Source of the DNA: Hydractinia symbiolongicarpus
Taxonomy: Eukaryota > Cnidaria > Hydrozoa > Anthoathecata > Hydractiniidae
Length of the DNA stretch: 64,000 bases
Assembly (NCBI RefSeq): GCF_029227915.1
Contig: NC_079882.1
Span: 29,872,001-29,936,000 of the forward strand
Direction of reading: 5' to 3'
Below the pieces are notes generated by a model. That model did no database searches. It had not been told where the DNA came from and saw nothing but the letters and a program-made list of their open reading frames with translations. Below, piece by piece: positions 1 to 12,166 of this stretch. The position numbers were made by a program, and so were the translations under genes. The first letter of the stretch is position 1. Each line of letters starts with the position of its first letter.

Positions 1-1027
1 AATTTGTGTTATCAAAATTCGCCATATTAGAATTCTACACAAATAAAATTTTTGTTAGCCCTATATTCTTTAAGATGCTGTTTATGGGAAACATGTACGT
101 GGGTAACAATTAGAATGTGTACAATATGGATTTTTTCATACATATGTTTAGCTGGATCAGATGAAATTAAAACGAAACAATTCGATTTTAACTCGAACGA
201 CGAACAAATGAAATTAAATAGCTATTTTACCATAAATAAATATAGATACAATAAAAAGAATGTCATACGATGATATAATTTTAAGAACTAATTAATGTGG
301 ACAGGAAAACATGCCAGTTTGCTTCTTAAATCCCAAATATCAATACAAAAACATTCAAACTAAAAAGTTAAAATTCATTGCGTACAGAAAGGGATCGTAA
401 AAATTTAAAACAACGCTAAATTTATAATAAATTCTCATGATATGGAATGATTTCGAAAGACATATAATAAACAACAACGCACAAAGAAGTTATTTTTGTC
501 CACGTTAGCTTGTGTTAAGAAATATATTCTAAATCTACTCTAAAATATATATTTCTGCATAAATTTTTAATAAATAGTTTTTGATATATAATTATATATT
601 ACATGTTTGTAAATAGTATATACAACAGGTTACTAAATTTTGGTAATTGGTTTGAAACATTTGTGCTTCTCAGCACAGTTCTCAGCACAGTTGTGAAACA
701 TTCATAGTAATTTCTGCGCAGCACTCTAGCACTGTAATAATTTGCAGGCATATGTTAGATTTTTTTGCGATAAAAATTACTGCATGACAGCTCTGAAATC
801 CTTTAATGTGTCGAAAGTTTTTTTTTTAACAGATGCTTTTTTTGAAACTTTGGTATGAAATGTAAATGTCAATATGTCAACAAATAGCAAAACAGTCTGA
901 AAAACACAGTAAAGAAATTTTAACAAAAAGAATTAGAACAATTGAAATTTAACAGTTATTTTGTGAAGTATAGATCAAATATATTAACTCAAATTTGATA
1001 AAAGATCAATCTTCAAAGCCAACTGTT
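1..1027. other. AT-rich intergenic / GDH 3' flank, no gene seen
   Basis: The stretch is AT-rich with short homopolymer runs and a small duplicated motif (ctcagcacagtt) near 670-690. Open frames are short and have no recognisable protein content. The part just before 1028 should hold the 3' UTR of the minus-strand glutamate dehydrogenase. Confidence 0.5.
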
Positions 1028-2377
<1,350 letters not shown>

Positions 2378-4611
2378 CTAAAATACAAAAGGAAACTGGT
2401 GGTGTAAAAAACTTTAAAACCTAAGGAACACTTAATATGGAGTCCATACTTTCCTTACATTTTGTATTAGCTAGAGTTCCTGAAATTTCTTGTATTTTTT
2501 CTCGGCTATTTTTGCCAAAAAATTCATACTTTTAGCATCATAATAATTTAAATTAAGTTGCAAGGATATTGATATAACAGACTTCTCTCTCAATAAGAAC
2601 AAATTAACCACTTTTAAAATGTTATCCGTGCTAATATTTTAAAAATAAAACTTAGATCTAAACCCATATTTTTAGACATTTTCCAGCCATGTTAATATTT
2701 CTGAATTTTTCTTGGCATTTTGACAAAATTCCTGACATTGCTGACTAGATACAATTATATAAAACTTAAATATCTTTGGTTTTTGGGTGTCTTAACGTTG
2801 ATAAATTTAAGCACTTCTGATAAAAAAAATTTAATTCATATGAGCCTTCATTTTGATATTTCAAAGTTTAGAATTCTTCATAGAACTATTGTGATATATA
2901 ACAGAAAACTAAATAATTCTAGCGTCCCATCAAACTGCATGGAGTAAGATTGATCATATACATCTTCAATAGCTTCTAGGTTAAAGTCAGCGTATTTTTT
3001 TTGTTTATTTTTCTTTATTGTAATATTTTTATCTTTTGCAATCAGACCGTTTAAAAGTTAAATTTTTATCTGTTTCCTTCCCGTTCTTGGATTGTTATAT
3101 TTTTTAATATAAAAACACAAAAAAGAATATAAACAAAAGAATAAAAATTTCACTGTGTTGTGTTTTGTTTGAAAACGCTTGACGTTTTTGGTTTGACTGG
3201 TAAGACAACATAACCGCATTACAATGGATGCTCTGCCAATAAATTTAGATATCCATATCAAATATCTAACATTATTAATTTGCTGTTTTCTACTTAAGAG
3301 CATACATAGGACAACTGAAGAAAAAAATAGATGTTGCAAAATGACCTCTTCACACTTGAAATTACCTGGATTTTTCACAATTGAGCAGCAACATTTAGCA
3401 ACAGTAGCAAAATATACAGAAAATTCTGTATGGTTCATATTATTTGGACAGAATTTGGAATGAAACTCTTGGGCGTTTGAGGGAAATTGTAAAATTAAGC
3501 CAAAATAAATATTTTTGTCCTAATTAGAACAATAATTGAGTTGATAAAGAAACAGGTAGCTCCTGGTAACTCGAACCACCAAAATAATAGTTTGACATAA
3601 GGAATGTTCAAGTTAAACAAAGCTCTCATTAAGTAGAACTTAGTCTAAAATGAGAATAAAACGGTTTTTCAAGAGGTAGGGGAACAGTTACCTAAAAAAG
3701 GTGCAATCTTAGCAATGAAACCCTGTAATTCAAATTTTCCTTGACAGACAACTATCCATATTACATCAGGTGTTTATTAAAACAAAAAAAAATCAAAATA
3801 AAACATTTATCCAGTCTTTAATTTCCTTTTCTCAACAAAAGTTTCAGTTATCCAGTCTTTCAGTTACTGGGAGCCAGGGTGTCCAGCAAAAAATTGAAGA
3901 AAAATGGAGGATTTTAGAGAATCAACTTTATTTTATTTCTGAGGTTTTGTTGATGGAATTTAATTTAATGGAAAACCGACGTTAAGCCGAGAATGATGAT
4001 GATGATGATGTTAAGTCTATCAATTTCTGATGTCAAGTACAAATTTGTTTGGGAAAGTATTACTTAATTATTAATGATTATCACTGCAACAATATATTTT
4101 AAATATATTACTGGGCCATTTCACAAAACCAAAAAAATTGATTTTTTTGCCCTGGTTATGTCGTGGTAACCGGGTTATGAATGCTGATATAAATGGCTGT
4201 CCAGGCAGGTTGTGATTGGCATTTTCTTTGAATTTTTGCGAATGAAACATTCTCTACAAGATAAAGCACCCATACGAACTAGGCATGGAGAAAGAAAAAA
4301 GTCTCGACTTAATTTTAATATAAATATATTACAACATAATATACTTTGAAGTAACTAAGGTTCATGGAACCTAAATTAAACGCCCATGTCGATTAAACGT
4401 CAATTTCTGAATAAACACCCTGGCGTTTATTCAATCATTTACGGTAATCTTTTTGCGGGAATTAAGTTTGGTGAAAAGTTATTAAACTTAAAAAACCCAA
4501 AATTTAGTATTCAAGAAATTTCGTTTTATATGAGAACAACAACAACTTAGATAGATCGATAGATGTGCATATTTAACATGGCTAGCCTCACAAATATCGA
4601 GGGATATACCC
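2378..4611. other. Upstream intron/intergenic of GDH, no exon recognised
   Basis: AT-rich sequence that probably contains the first intron and perhaps the 5' exon of the minus-strand dehydrogenase. I could not identify that exon. A (gat)n microsatellite lies at about 3994-4012. Around 4378-4440 are short repeats of a 'gcgtttattc' motif, also seen near 5170. The open frames on both strands at 3058-3463 overlap each other and show no domain. Confidence 0.4.
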
Positions 4612-4897
4612 TGTCTATTATTTCCAGGAGGGGCCATGGCGTAGATGAAGAGTCCTAGAGTATTTAATGCTCATTTTGAGCTACGCAGACCCAATTAAAG
4701 CCCGTGCTCTACTAGACAACTCCCGGCAACATCCAACGGCCCACACAGTGTGCCATCTTCCCAATTTCCCTCACATGGCTTGGGTTAACCCGGGGCTATG
4801 GTAACATTCACTCGCCCATGTTGAATCGCCGTCAAGAGGAATCGAACCCCGGTCTCCCGCACAGAGTACGAGAGCTATAACCACTAATCTACGGCGC
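4612..4897 (-). repeat. tRNA-derived SINE
   Basis: On the minus strand the element starts at about 4897 with a tRNA-like head. A box-A-like segment (tagattagtggttatagc) is followed by a box-B-like segment (ggggttcgattcc). Between them is the pattern of an anticodon arm (ctctcgtactctgtgcgggag). A tRNA-unrelated body of about 200 bases follows, down to about 4612. This split RNA polymerase III promoter plus body is the standard SINE layout. It is not a functional tRNA, because no closed acceptor stem is evident and the sequence continues past the T arm. Confidence 0.75.
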
Positions 4898-4967
4898 CAT
4901 AAGCAGCTTGCCACCAGAGCTACTTGCTTGTCTAGCGCTCGACCCCGATTATGTTTGTTCTAAAGTA

Positions 4968-5190
4968 CATAAACCGGCCTGCCCCGAATATGTATATTTT
5001 ATAAGTGGCAAATAATATTTTTAAAATTTCTAATAAACCAGCCTGCCCTGATTAGTGCTAAATAATATTTTTAAACTGCCGTACATAATAAACCAGCTTG
5101 TCCTGATTATGTTGACCTGATTATGTATTTTCTGCCCTGTTCTTAACCGGGGCAAGCTGCTGTACATAATCAGGGTGGCGTTTATTTTCT
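4968..5190. repeat. Degenerate tandem repeat, 'aaaccagcctgccctgatta' type
   Basis: Several imperfect copies of a unit containing 'accagcctgccctgatta' recur at about 4975, 5037, 5092 and 5110, with an inverted version (ggggcaagctgctgtacataatcaggg) near 5150-5175. This looks like a decayed minisatellite or a foldback made of its own units. Confidence 0.5.
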
Positions 5191-5275
5191 GGCAGAACAA
5201 TGATACGGCTTAAACAGAAAATATTTCTAAAAATACAATAATATAATGAAAACAGTTTTTATAATTTCAGTTATA

Positions 5276-5455
5276 TATAGCTAGCTAGTGTGCATAAAAT
5301 TGTTGTTTCTTTCCAGATCATAATTCTAAATCGCTATTAGCTAGACAATTAGCTAGCTAGCTAGCTAAGCTATTGAACTATAGCAAGCCAGCTGTATTTA
5401 AAAAATTGAAATAAAGCTATCCAGTTATAGTTAGCTTGCTAGCTAGCTAGCTAGA
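5276..5455. repeat. (CTAG)n / (AGCT)n low-complexity tract
   Basis: Runs of tagctagctag recur at about 5277-5288, 5336-5370 and 5434-5454. The motif is self-complementary. Shorter runs of it appear elsewhere in the window, for example near 22800 and 26940. Confidence 0.7.
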
Positions 5456-7999
5456 GCTATCACCACTCTCAGCTGATCTAATTAGCTGAGAGCGATGATG
5501 ACACAAAAAACAAAGACACGAACTTCCTTACCATGCTTAAATATGATTATTTCAAACAAATGCTGTCAATTAATGCAAATCTTTTTATAACATTCTTTTT
5601 AGCAAACGATAAAGTGCAATATATATATTTGCTTGGTGAAAAGTGGCTTCCGCCTGACGAAATTGATGCCGACAAACTTTTCTGGGCATGCGCATTTTTG
5701 TTTGTATGTATATGTTTTTCTTCAAAACATTCTCAGAAATATACGGCGAAAACCCCAGGGCATCTTGTAATTTTTTTTCTGACATTGCGTCATCAATGAA
5801 ACGAATCAAGAACGGACAATTGTTAATTCTGAAATTGGTTGATAAAATTTTCCGTTTTGATTTAAACTGAAAGTTAAAATCATTTTTTCTTTTCTCATGT
5901 TGGATAAGGACGAAAAATCTATAAGGGCAAACTGTGGACGTACATCCATATAGGTGTGAAGAAAGAAGAAATTCACGCCAAATCGAATATTCACGTCACA
6001 AATCGAACGTTTTTTACGTAACAGATCGATTGTTTTAGAATAAAAATATTATAAACAGCATCCCTGCGTAATACTACTAGAAATCTAAGGTTTTCAAGGA
6101 CAAAAACATAAAGAATAATTGTCAATCAAGCGCATTCCTAACAAAGTTTGTAAAAATCATCATTCTTTCATCTATTTTCCTCTTCAAATAATTTCCTATT
6201 CCACCTTCTCTTTATTTCACAACGTCGTCTTCGTGTCACAAGGCCAGAAGAAGTAATAAGTTAATGCTGCTTTTTGTATCGTATCCTCCATTTTTATCAA
6301 CTAAGACACGATGGAACCTGAAGCTAATTGCGTTAACGGTGTCATGTCCTTGACGCAGAGTGATTGAAGTTTGTCAATACCACAAATCTTTTCTAACACC
6401 TTGACACCTTAACGCCAAAAACACTTTTAACGCGATTAACGTCTTTGTGAAGAAGATTTTAATGCGTTCTTACATTGTGCATTTGCATCAATCACTTACT
6501 TTAAGTGTACTTCGTTACTTCTTCTTTCTCAACATACAGCAATGTAAAACGTACCACTAATGAGATACTAAATGCAACACTTTTTATGAATAAATTTTTT
6601 GTCAGAAATGGCTTAAATTTCAGAAACCTCTGAACATGATAACAAAGTAAGAAAGGCTAGTAAAACACATTATATTTCAAAAGTACCTTTAAATTTCTTG
6701 TATTATAAAGCTTTTTAGCCAAGAGGTTGCATAAACGCTAATTTTGCACCTTTTAAGCATGTGATATTTTGTAAGCTATAGACGCTGTTTAAAATTATTA
6801 TTTGCGCTATACTACTTGCACTTTTCACTGTGGACAAGAAAAAAAGACATTATGCTGGTATAATACCTAAATCTTTCTAAATCTAATCACATTCTGACAC
6901 TTTTTTAAATTGGATATTAAATTCTACTATTTAAACTCGACTTGACACTTTTTTTAAATCGTATATTAAATCTTACTATTTAAACTCGATTACTATTCTA
7001 CAGCATTCTCTCATACTAACATACCCCATAAAAGGCGGACAATTGGCCGATGTAATAGGTATTCTTTGTTATGTTTTTTTCTCTCGCAAAGTTGGTGTGT
7101 AAATAGCCCATTTTCGTCCCCATATGTCGTTACTGAATTTAAAGTATATAAAGGGCTGTATCTATCTACCAAGAATAAATTCAGCTCTCTCATTTAAAAA
7201 TATCACTGTTAGCATTTAACTATTTTTTACATAACTAGCTTTGAGTACCATACTTGACCCACCAGCCAGGCTAAAGAGTGCTGGTTGGCTAGTTAGTTAG
7301 CTAATGTAACTCTGCTACTAGCTTTTTTTGAGCATTCGGTCATGTCATCTTCGTTGCCTTCGTCGTAGGGCATGCGACAACTGCAGTACAATTCAATAAT
7401 ATCCAAACTTTTGGTTACGCATCTTAAAGATCGTAATTTTTTTTATTTAGGAAAAGGAAGCATTTTTCATTGATGCAGGCACATGAGTAGATGCGTACTT
7501 TTACGGTCTTAAACAATTTTTTTGTCGCTGGACGGATATCTCCGCCTTTATTTTCGGATTTGATGTATGGCAGAATAATACCATTTAGCACGCAACGGTG
7601 GATGTGATGTTACCCGTTGTTAATTTTTAGTGTTCCCTACACAATTCAGTGCACTAGTTTTTTGTTTGTGCACTGTTTTTTTGTTGGCGCGAAAAGTCGG
7701 TCGGTCAAAACCGCAATTTTTTTTTAGGAGAGGAGTAATATGAAGACGTGGAAACCATCAACTGGGCTGAAACCTTATGCCCAGAGGAAGAAATGTCAAC
7801 TGAAATTATCAGACAAAAAAATTTTATTAAACTTTCCAAAATTTACTGAGCGAGAGCATTTAGCATCCAATTCTATTGTAAACAATCTTGCAGGCGATGT
7901 GTTTACCAGCCTCATGAACAATGTTTACAATGAAACGATATTTTTGATGAAAAATTTATTTTTTTTACCATCAGGGAAAGCATCTAAATTATTTATAAA
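5456..7999. other. Intergenic, no supported gene
   Basis: No frame has a recognisable domain. A tandem duplication of roughly 50 bases lies at 6892-6990: two copies of a segment containing tgacactttttt and ctatttaaactcga. The overlapping open frames at 5533-5994 lie on opposite strands over the same bases and at most one could be real. I have no evidence for either. Confidence 0.4.
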
Positions 8000-8747
8000 C
8001 TAGTCGATAAGGCCCGTGGAGAAATCCACTTAGGCAGGAGGGACAATGTAAAAATTGGTTATTTTAGACCTTTTGCTGATGTCAGCAGTGCATATGCGAA
8101 AACAAATTGACGAAATTCAGTTTATCTGTTGTCTCTATTGTGTAGAGTTCGACACACTCATGAAGAGAATGTGTGATCATGTGATCTTGATGAACGGTTA
8201 ATAATATATGAGGGTATAAAATTATGCTGACGTCAGCAAAGATCCGCGAAAACACACAAAAATATTTTTTTGGAATTTGTATACCTGTTGCCTTTAACGT
8301 ATAGGTCTTTAAACTCTGATCAAAAAAATGTATAGGATCATGTACTTTTGACAAACGGTTACGGAGATATGGTGGTTTAAATGATTTTTGATGACATCAT
8401 CAACCCGTCCATTCTGAAACGGACTCGGGGGCCCAGGTTTGTGCAAATTACTGAAATTGGTCCTAGATGGTCCCTAGTTACCCGCCAAGCCGTGAATAAT
8501 CATTGACGTCACCACCTCGTTTCCAAGTTATTTGGCCTCAAAGTTTTAAGTCCACTGTAATGGTTTCATTAATTTAATATAGGATATTGACGTTAAATTA
8601 GTGTTATTGACGTCGCGCTGTAACGTCATAAAATTTAACATTTGAGACATACTTTTTTCGGTGACTTCAAGAAAATTTCGGCGACATCAAAGGAAAATGA
8701 CGATATCCACTATGACCGTCACATACACTCCGTATCATTATATAAGA
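8000..8747 (-). mobile_element. Non-autonomous Helitron, copy 1 of tandem pair
   Basis: Read on the minus strand, the element starts TCTTATATAATGATAC at 8747 and ends with a GTGGA/TCCAC-type hairpin, a short spacer ending in TCGA, and CTAG at 8000-8003. TC at the 5' end and hairpin plus CTAG at the 3' end are the hallmarks of Helitrons. There is no coding sequence for Rep/helicase, so it is non-autonomous. The interior, including the gacgtcag motifs and the 'ggtcctagatggtccctagttaccc' region (split here: ggtcctagatgg, tccctagttaccc), is shared with the copies at 8748 and 30971. The 5' end abuts the next copy directly. Confidence 0.75.
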
Positions 8748-9322
8748 CTAGTCGATAAAGCCCGTGGAAAAATCCACTTAGGCAGGATAACAGACAAAAA
8801 CAACCGTCATTTAAATTTTGCTGACGTCAGCAGAGACCGGTCAGAGCACAAAAATTTTTTTTTCAGAAATGTGTATGCCTGTTGCCTTCATCGTATAGAT
8901 CTTGAAACGCTGATTAAGAAAATGTATAGGATCGTGTACTGGTGACAAACGGATGCAGAGATATTAGGGTTTAAAGGTTTTTTTGTGACGTCATTTACCC
9001 GTCCATTTCGACACGGATTTGGTGACCCAGGTTTGGAAAACTTACCCAAATTGGTCCCAGGTAGTCCCTAGTTACCCACGTAGGAGATGACGTCAATTAT
9101 TTCCACCCGTTTCCAAGTTATTTATCCTTAAATTTAAAAGTGCAATGCAATGGATTCACTAATCTTAATATACTTTCCTTTGACGTCAATATTGCTTTAA
9201 CGTCAAAGTTTGCTAATTTACAGAACAAATTTATAGGCAATGTTTTATAGACTTTATCGAAGAAATTTTATCCACTTTGCAAAAGTGACAGACAGACACA
9301 CTTAGCGTATTATTATAAGAGA
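8748..9322 (-). mobile_element. Non-autonomous Helitron, copy 2 of tandem pair
   Basis: On the minus strand this copy starts TCTCTTATAATAATACGC at 9322 and ends with GTGGATTTTTCCAC, a short spacer and CTAG at 8748-8751. The base on the far side of CTAG is T, as expected for Helitron insertion between A and T. The 575-base length is close to the 557-base copy at 30971-31527, with strong identity along its whole length. No protein is encoded. The small open frame at 8661-8945 is chance. Confidence 0.82.
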
Positions 9323-9392
9323 TAAACTATCTTTCTGGATCGACCAATTTAATCGTGACACGAAATTCCATCGAATCGCGTTAAAAGTATTT

Positions 9393-11583
9393 ATGATTTT
9401 ACCAAATCTTCTTCTTCAAAAACCATCGAGGGAGAGCAAAGCAAAAGAACACAGTTCAAAGTTAGCTGAAAGGTTTCAACTTTGGAAAGACGGTAAGATT
9501 GAATTATTACTAAAAGAAGGACGCACAATTCAAAAACGAATGCGTGCTAGCAAAAATCGACACAAACAAGACACGAAGCAAAGCTAATCACTGCTGCATT
9601 GAAAATATTATCTGATGATGATAATCAGGGAGTTTTATCTCCAACAGATGAAACGTTTCACGAATTGAAGAATAAACATCCAGAGCCAGCATCTGTTTAA
9701 GAAGAAACATTGCTTCAAGGTACAGTACCAGAAATTCACAATTTCCATTTTGATAACATAAATGCTGACATGATTAAGAAAGACCAAGGGAGCTCCAGGT
9801 CCATCAAAATTCGACGCAGAACAATTTAGAAATATTCTATGTAGCATTAAATACAAGCATGAAGGGCATCAATTATGCGAACATATTGCTTCTATGGCAA
9901 AAAAATTAGCCACTGAAATCATCGATCCGAAATCTTTAGAAGCGTACGTCGCTTGCACTTATTACGTTGGACAAAAATTCCGGTATTCGACCGATAGGGA
10001 TAGGAGAAATATTACGTAGAATTATTGGTAAAGTGTTAAGCTGGGTAATAAAAGTGATATCCAAACAACTGCTGGTCCGTTACAAGTAGCAACTGGACTA
10101 GAAAGTGGTGCCGAAGCAGCCATACACTCTATGCATGAAATCTTTGAACATCAACACTGCTATGCCGTTATTTTAGTTGACACAAGAATGCCTTTAACAC
10201 TTTGAATAGACATGTTGCACTACATAACATACAATATATTTGTCCGCAATTCGCAACTGTGCTTATCAATACATACCGCAGTAATTTGCGTCTTATTATC
10301 GGCGATGGGAGAGAGATTTTGTCGCAAGAAGGGACAACTCAAGGTGATAACCTTGCGATGTCCTTCTATGTTTTAAGTACTGTGTTATTGCAAGAACGTC
10401 TAAAATCTACTGCAGATGTGAAACAGGTATGGCTGGCAGATGATGCAACTGGCGCCAGTAAAATTATTTGGCCTGAAAAAGTGGTGGGACGGTGTGATCA
10501 AAGACCGAAAAAACTACGATTTTTACGTCAACGAGAGTAAATCATGGATGATTTGTAAAAGTGAAGCGATTGAACTTGAAGCCAGAAAAATTTTTAGCGA
10601 CTCGTCAATACAACTTACGACAACAGAAAAATGACATCTTGGAGCTTCAATTGGAAGCAAAGAGTTTCGTGATGAATGTGCAAATAACAAAACTAGTCAA
10701 TGGTGTGAAGAAATGAAAAATCTTTCAACAATAGCGTTGACAGAACCCCAAGCAGCTTTTTGCAGCTTTTACACATGGCGAGTTAAACAAATTTACATAT
10801 TTCATGCGTATAATACCTGGCATGGAAGAATATTTGGTACGTCTAGATACGATCATATCCGATATGTTTTTACCATCTCTTTTGGGAAACACCATTTCAG
10901 AAAGTGAAAGAGCTCTTTACAAAAGATCGATAAAAACCGGCGGCCTTGGAATACCAATACAAACAGAAAGTGCCGCCGTCGATTACGATTTATCAAAAAT
11001 CATCACTGCTCCACTAGTTACTGCCATCATTGCTCAGACTGATTCTCTTCCGAATAAAGATAAAACAAAACAAGCTTGTCGTGTGAACGCTGTCAGGGAA
11101 GGTCGAAAACAAGACGAAATGTTAATTAAAAATCAGCTGAACAGGAGTGAGATACGGGCAATGAAACAGAATAGTAAAAAAGGTGCCTAGAGCTGCTTTA
11201 CCATTAAATGAACAAGGTTTCGTTCTTACAAAGGAAGAGTTTCAAGATGCACTTGCGCTGAGATACAATGATTCAGTGAAAATTTTTCCATCAAAATGTG
11301 CGTGCGGAGATAATTTCAATGCCACCCATGCCATGTGCTGTAAAAAAGGTGGTTTTGTGACCATGCATCATAACAACGTACGTGATTTCTGAGCGAATAT
11401 GCTGCAAAAAGTTTGTAATGATGTGGAAAATCGAGCCAAAGCTTTCACCAGTCAACAACGACGAAGCAAGGCTTGATGTAAGAGCCAAGGGTTTTTAGCG
11501 TCCAGGACAGTCTGCTTACTTCGATGTACGTTTGACCAATGTAAATGCCCCATCGCAAATTGAAACGTCAATTAGTAAGATAT
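9393..11583 (+). pseudogene. Broken retroelement: reverse transcriptase plus restriction-like endonuclease tail
   Basis: Fragments in successive frames read in order as one retroelement polyprotein. They start with a Lys-rich segment (LLQKPSRESKAKEHS, 9417-9460), followed by the RT upstream region with GPLQVATGLESGAEAAIHSM near 10075-10135. RT core motifs follow: EGTTQGDNLAMSFY at about 10328, and a catalytic LADDATGA at about 10434. The thumb ends GGLGIP near 10940. The C-terminal part carries a Cys/His cluster (CACGDNFNATHAMCCKKGG, 11300-11360) and a relic of a PD-(D/E)xK-like stretch near 11480-11570. At least four frameshifts and several stops show it is dead. I recognise this RT family as widespread in cnidarian and other marine invertebrate genomes, but I am not certain of its clade. 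Confidence 0.8.
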
Positions 11584-12166
11584 ATAAGACTCTGGTCTTG
11601 AAAAATTCTCACAAACCCCAAAACCCCCCAAAAAACCCAAAAATACATAAAATATACTCAATTTAATAAAAATAAACCTGAATATATCACCTTTCGAAAA
11701 AGCGAACAATTTTAATTAGCGAAGAGGTTTTTTGCTTCAAAAGTGCGATAATTGAAAGTAGTAACAACTGTATAATATGTATGTGAAAATATAAGATAAA
11801 TAATAACTAAGATTTAGTTAAAAATTCAAAAAACAATAAGATAAGATAAGTTTATGTCGATGAAAACATATATATAAAAATGGTGAGTAAAAACTGTTGG
11901 TCGTAAAAAGTTAAACACTATCGAACGATTAAGTTTAGTGATAAAGAAAAAATAAACAGTGTGAACGCAGGATTTGCATGTGGGGAGCAAGCTATTGGGT
12001 TGTATTAAGTATGTACTTCGAAATTGAAATTTTTTTAAATTTATTACACTAAAACAACTTTCTTGTGATATTGCAATAATAACCGTTTCATAAAAAGGCT
12101 TAGCCAGTCGTAAAGTGTACTACTTAAACAATTGGAAGTAGAATGTAACACAAACAAACAAATGTC
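11584..12166. other. 3' flank of retroelement and of CD225 gene
   Basis: AT-rich sequence with no gene seen. A run of repeated 'aacccc' and 'aaaacccaaaaa' near 11610-11645 may be the tail region of the preceding retroelement. Part of this interval should be the 3' UTR of the minus-strand CD225 gene that ends at 12167. Confidence 0.4.

Noticed and set aside
5585-5809. Minus-strand frame that might be an upstream exon of the glutamate dehydrogenase
   Set aside because: It is followed by a plausible donor near 5530, but the frame stops before it, shows no similarity to a GDH N-terminus, and overlaps an equally long plus-strand frame.
7740-8003. Plus-strand 87-codon frame
   Set aside because: It runs into the terminus of a Helitron and has no recognisable domain or coding-like composition.
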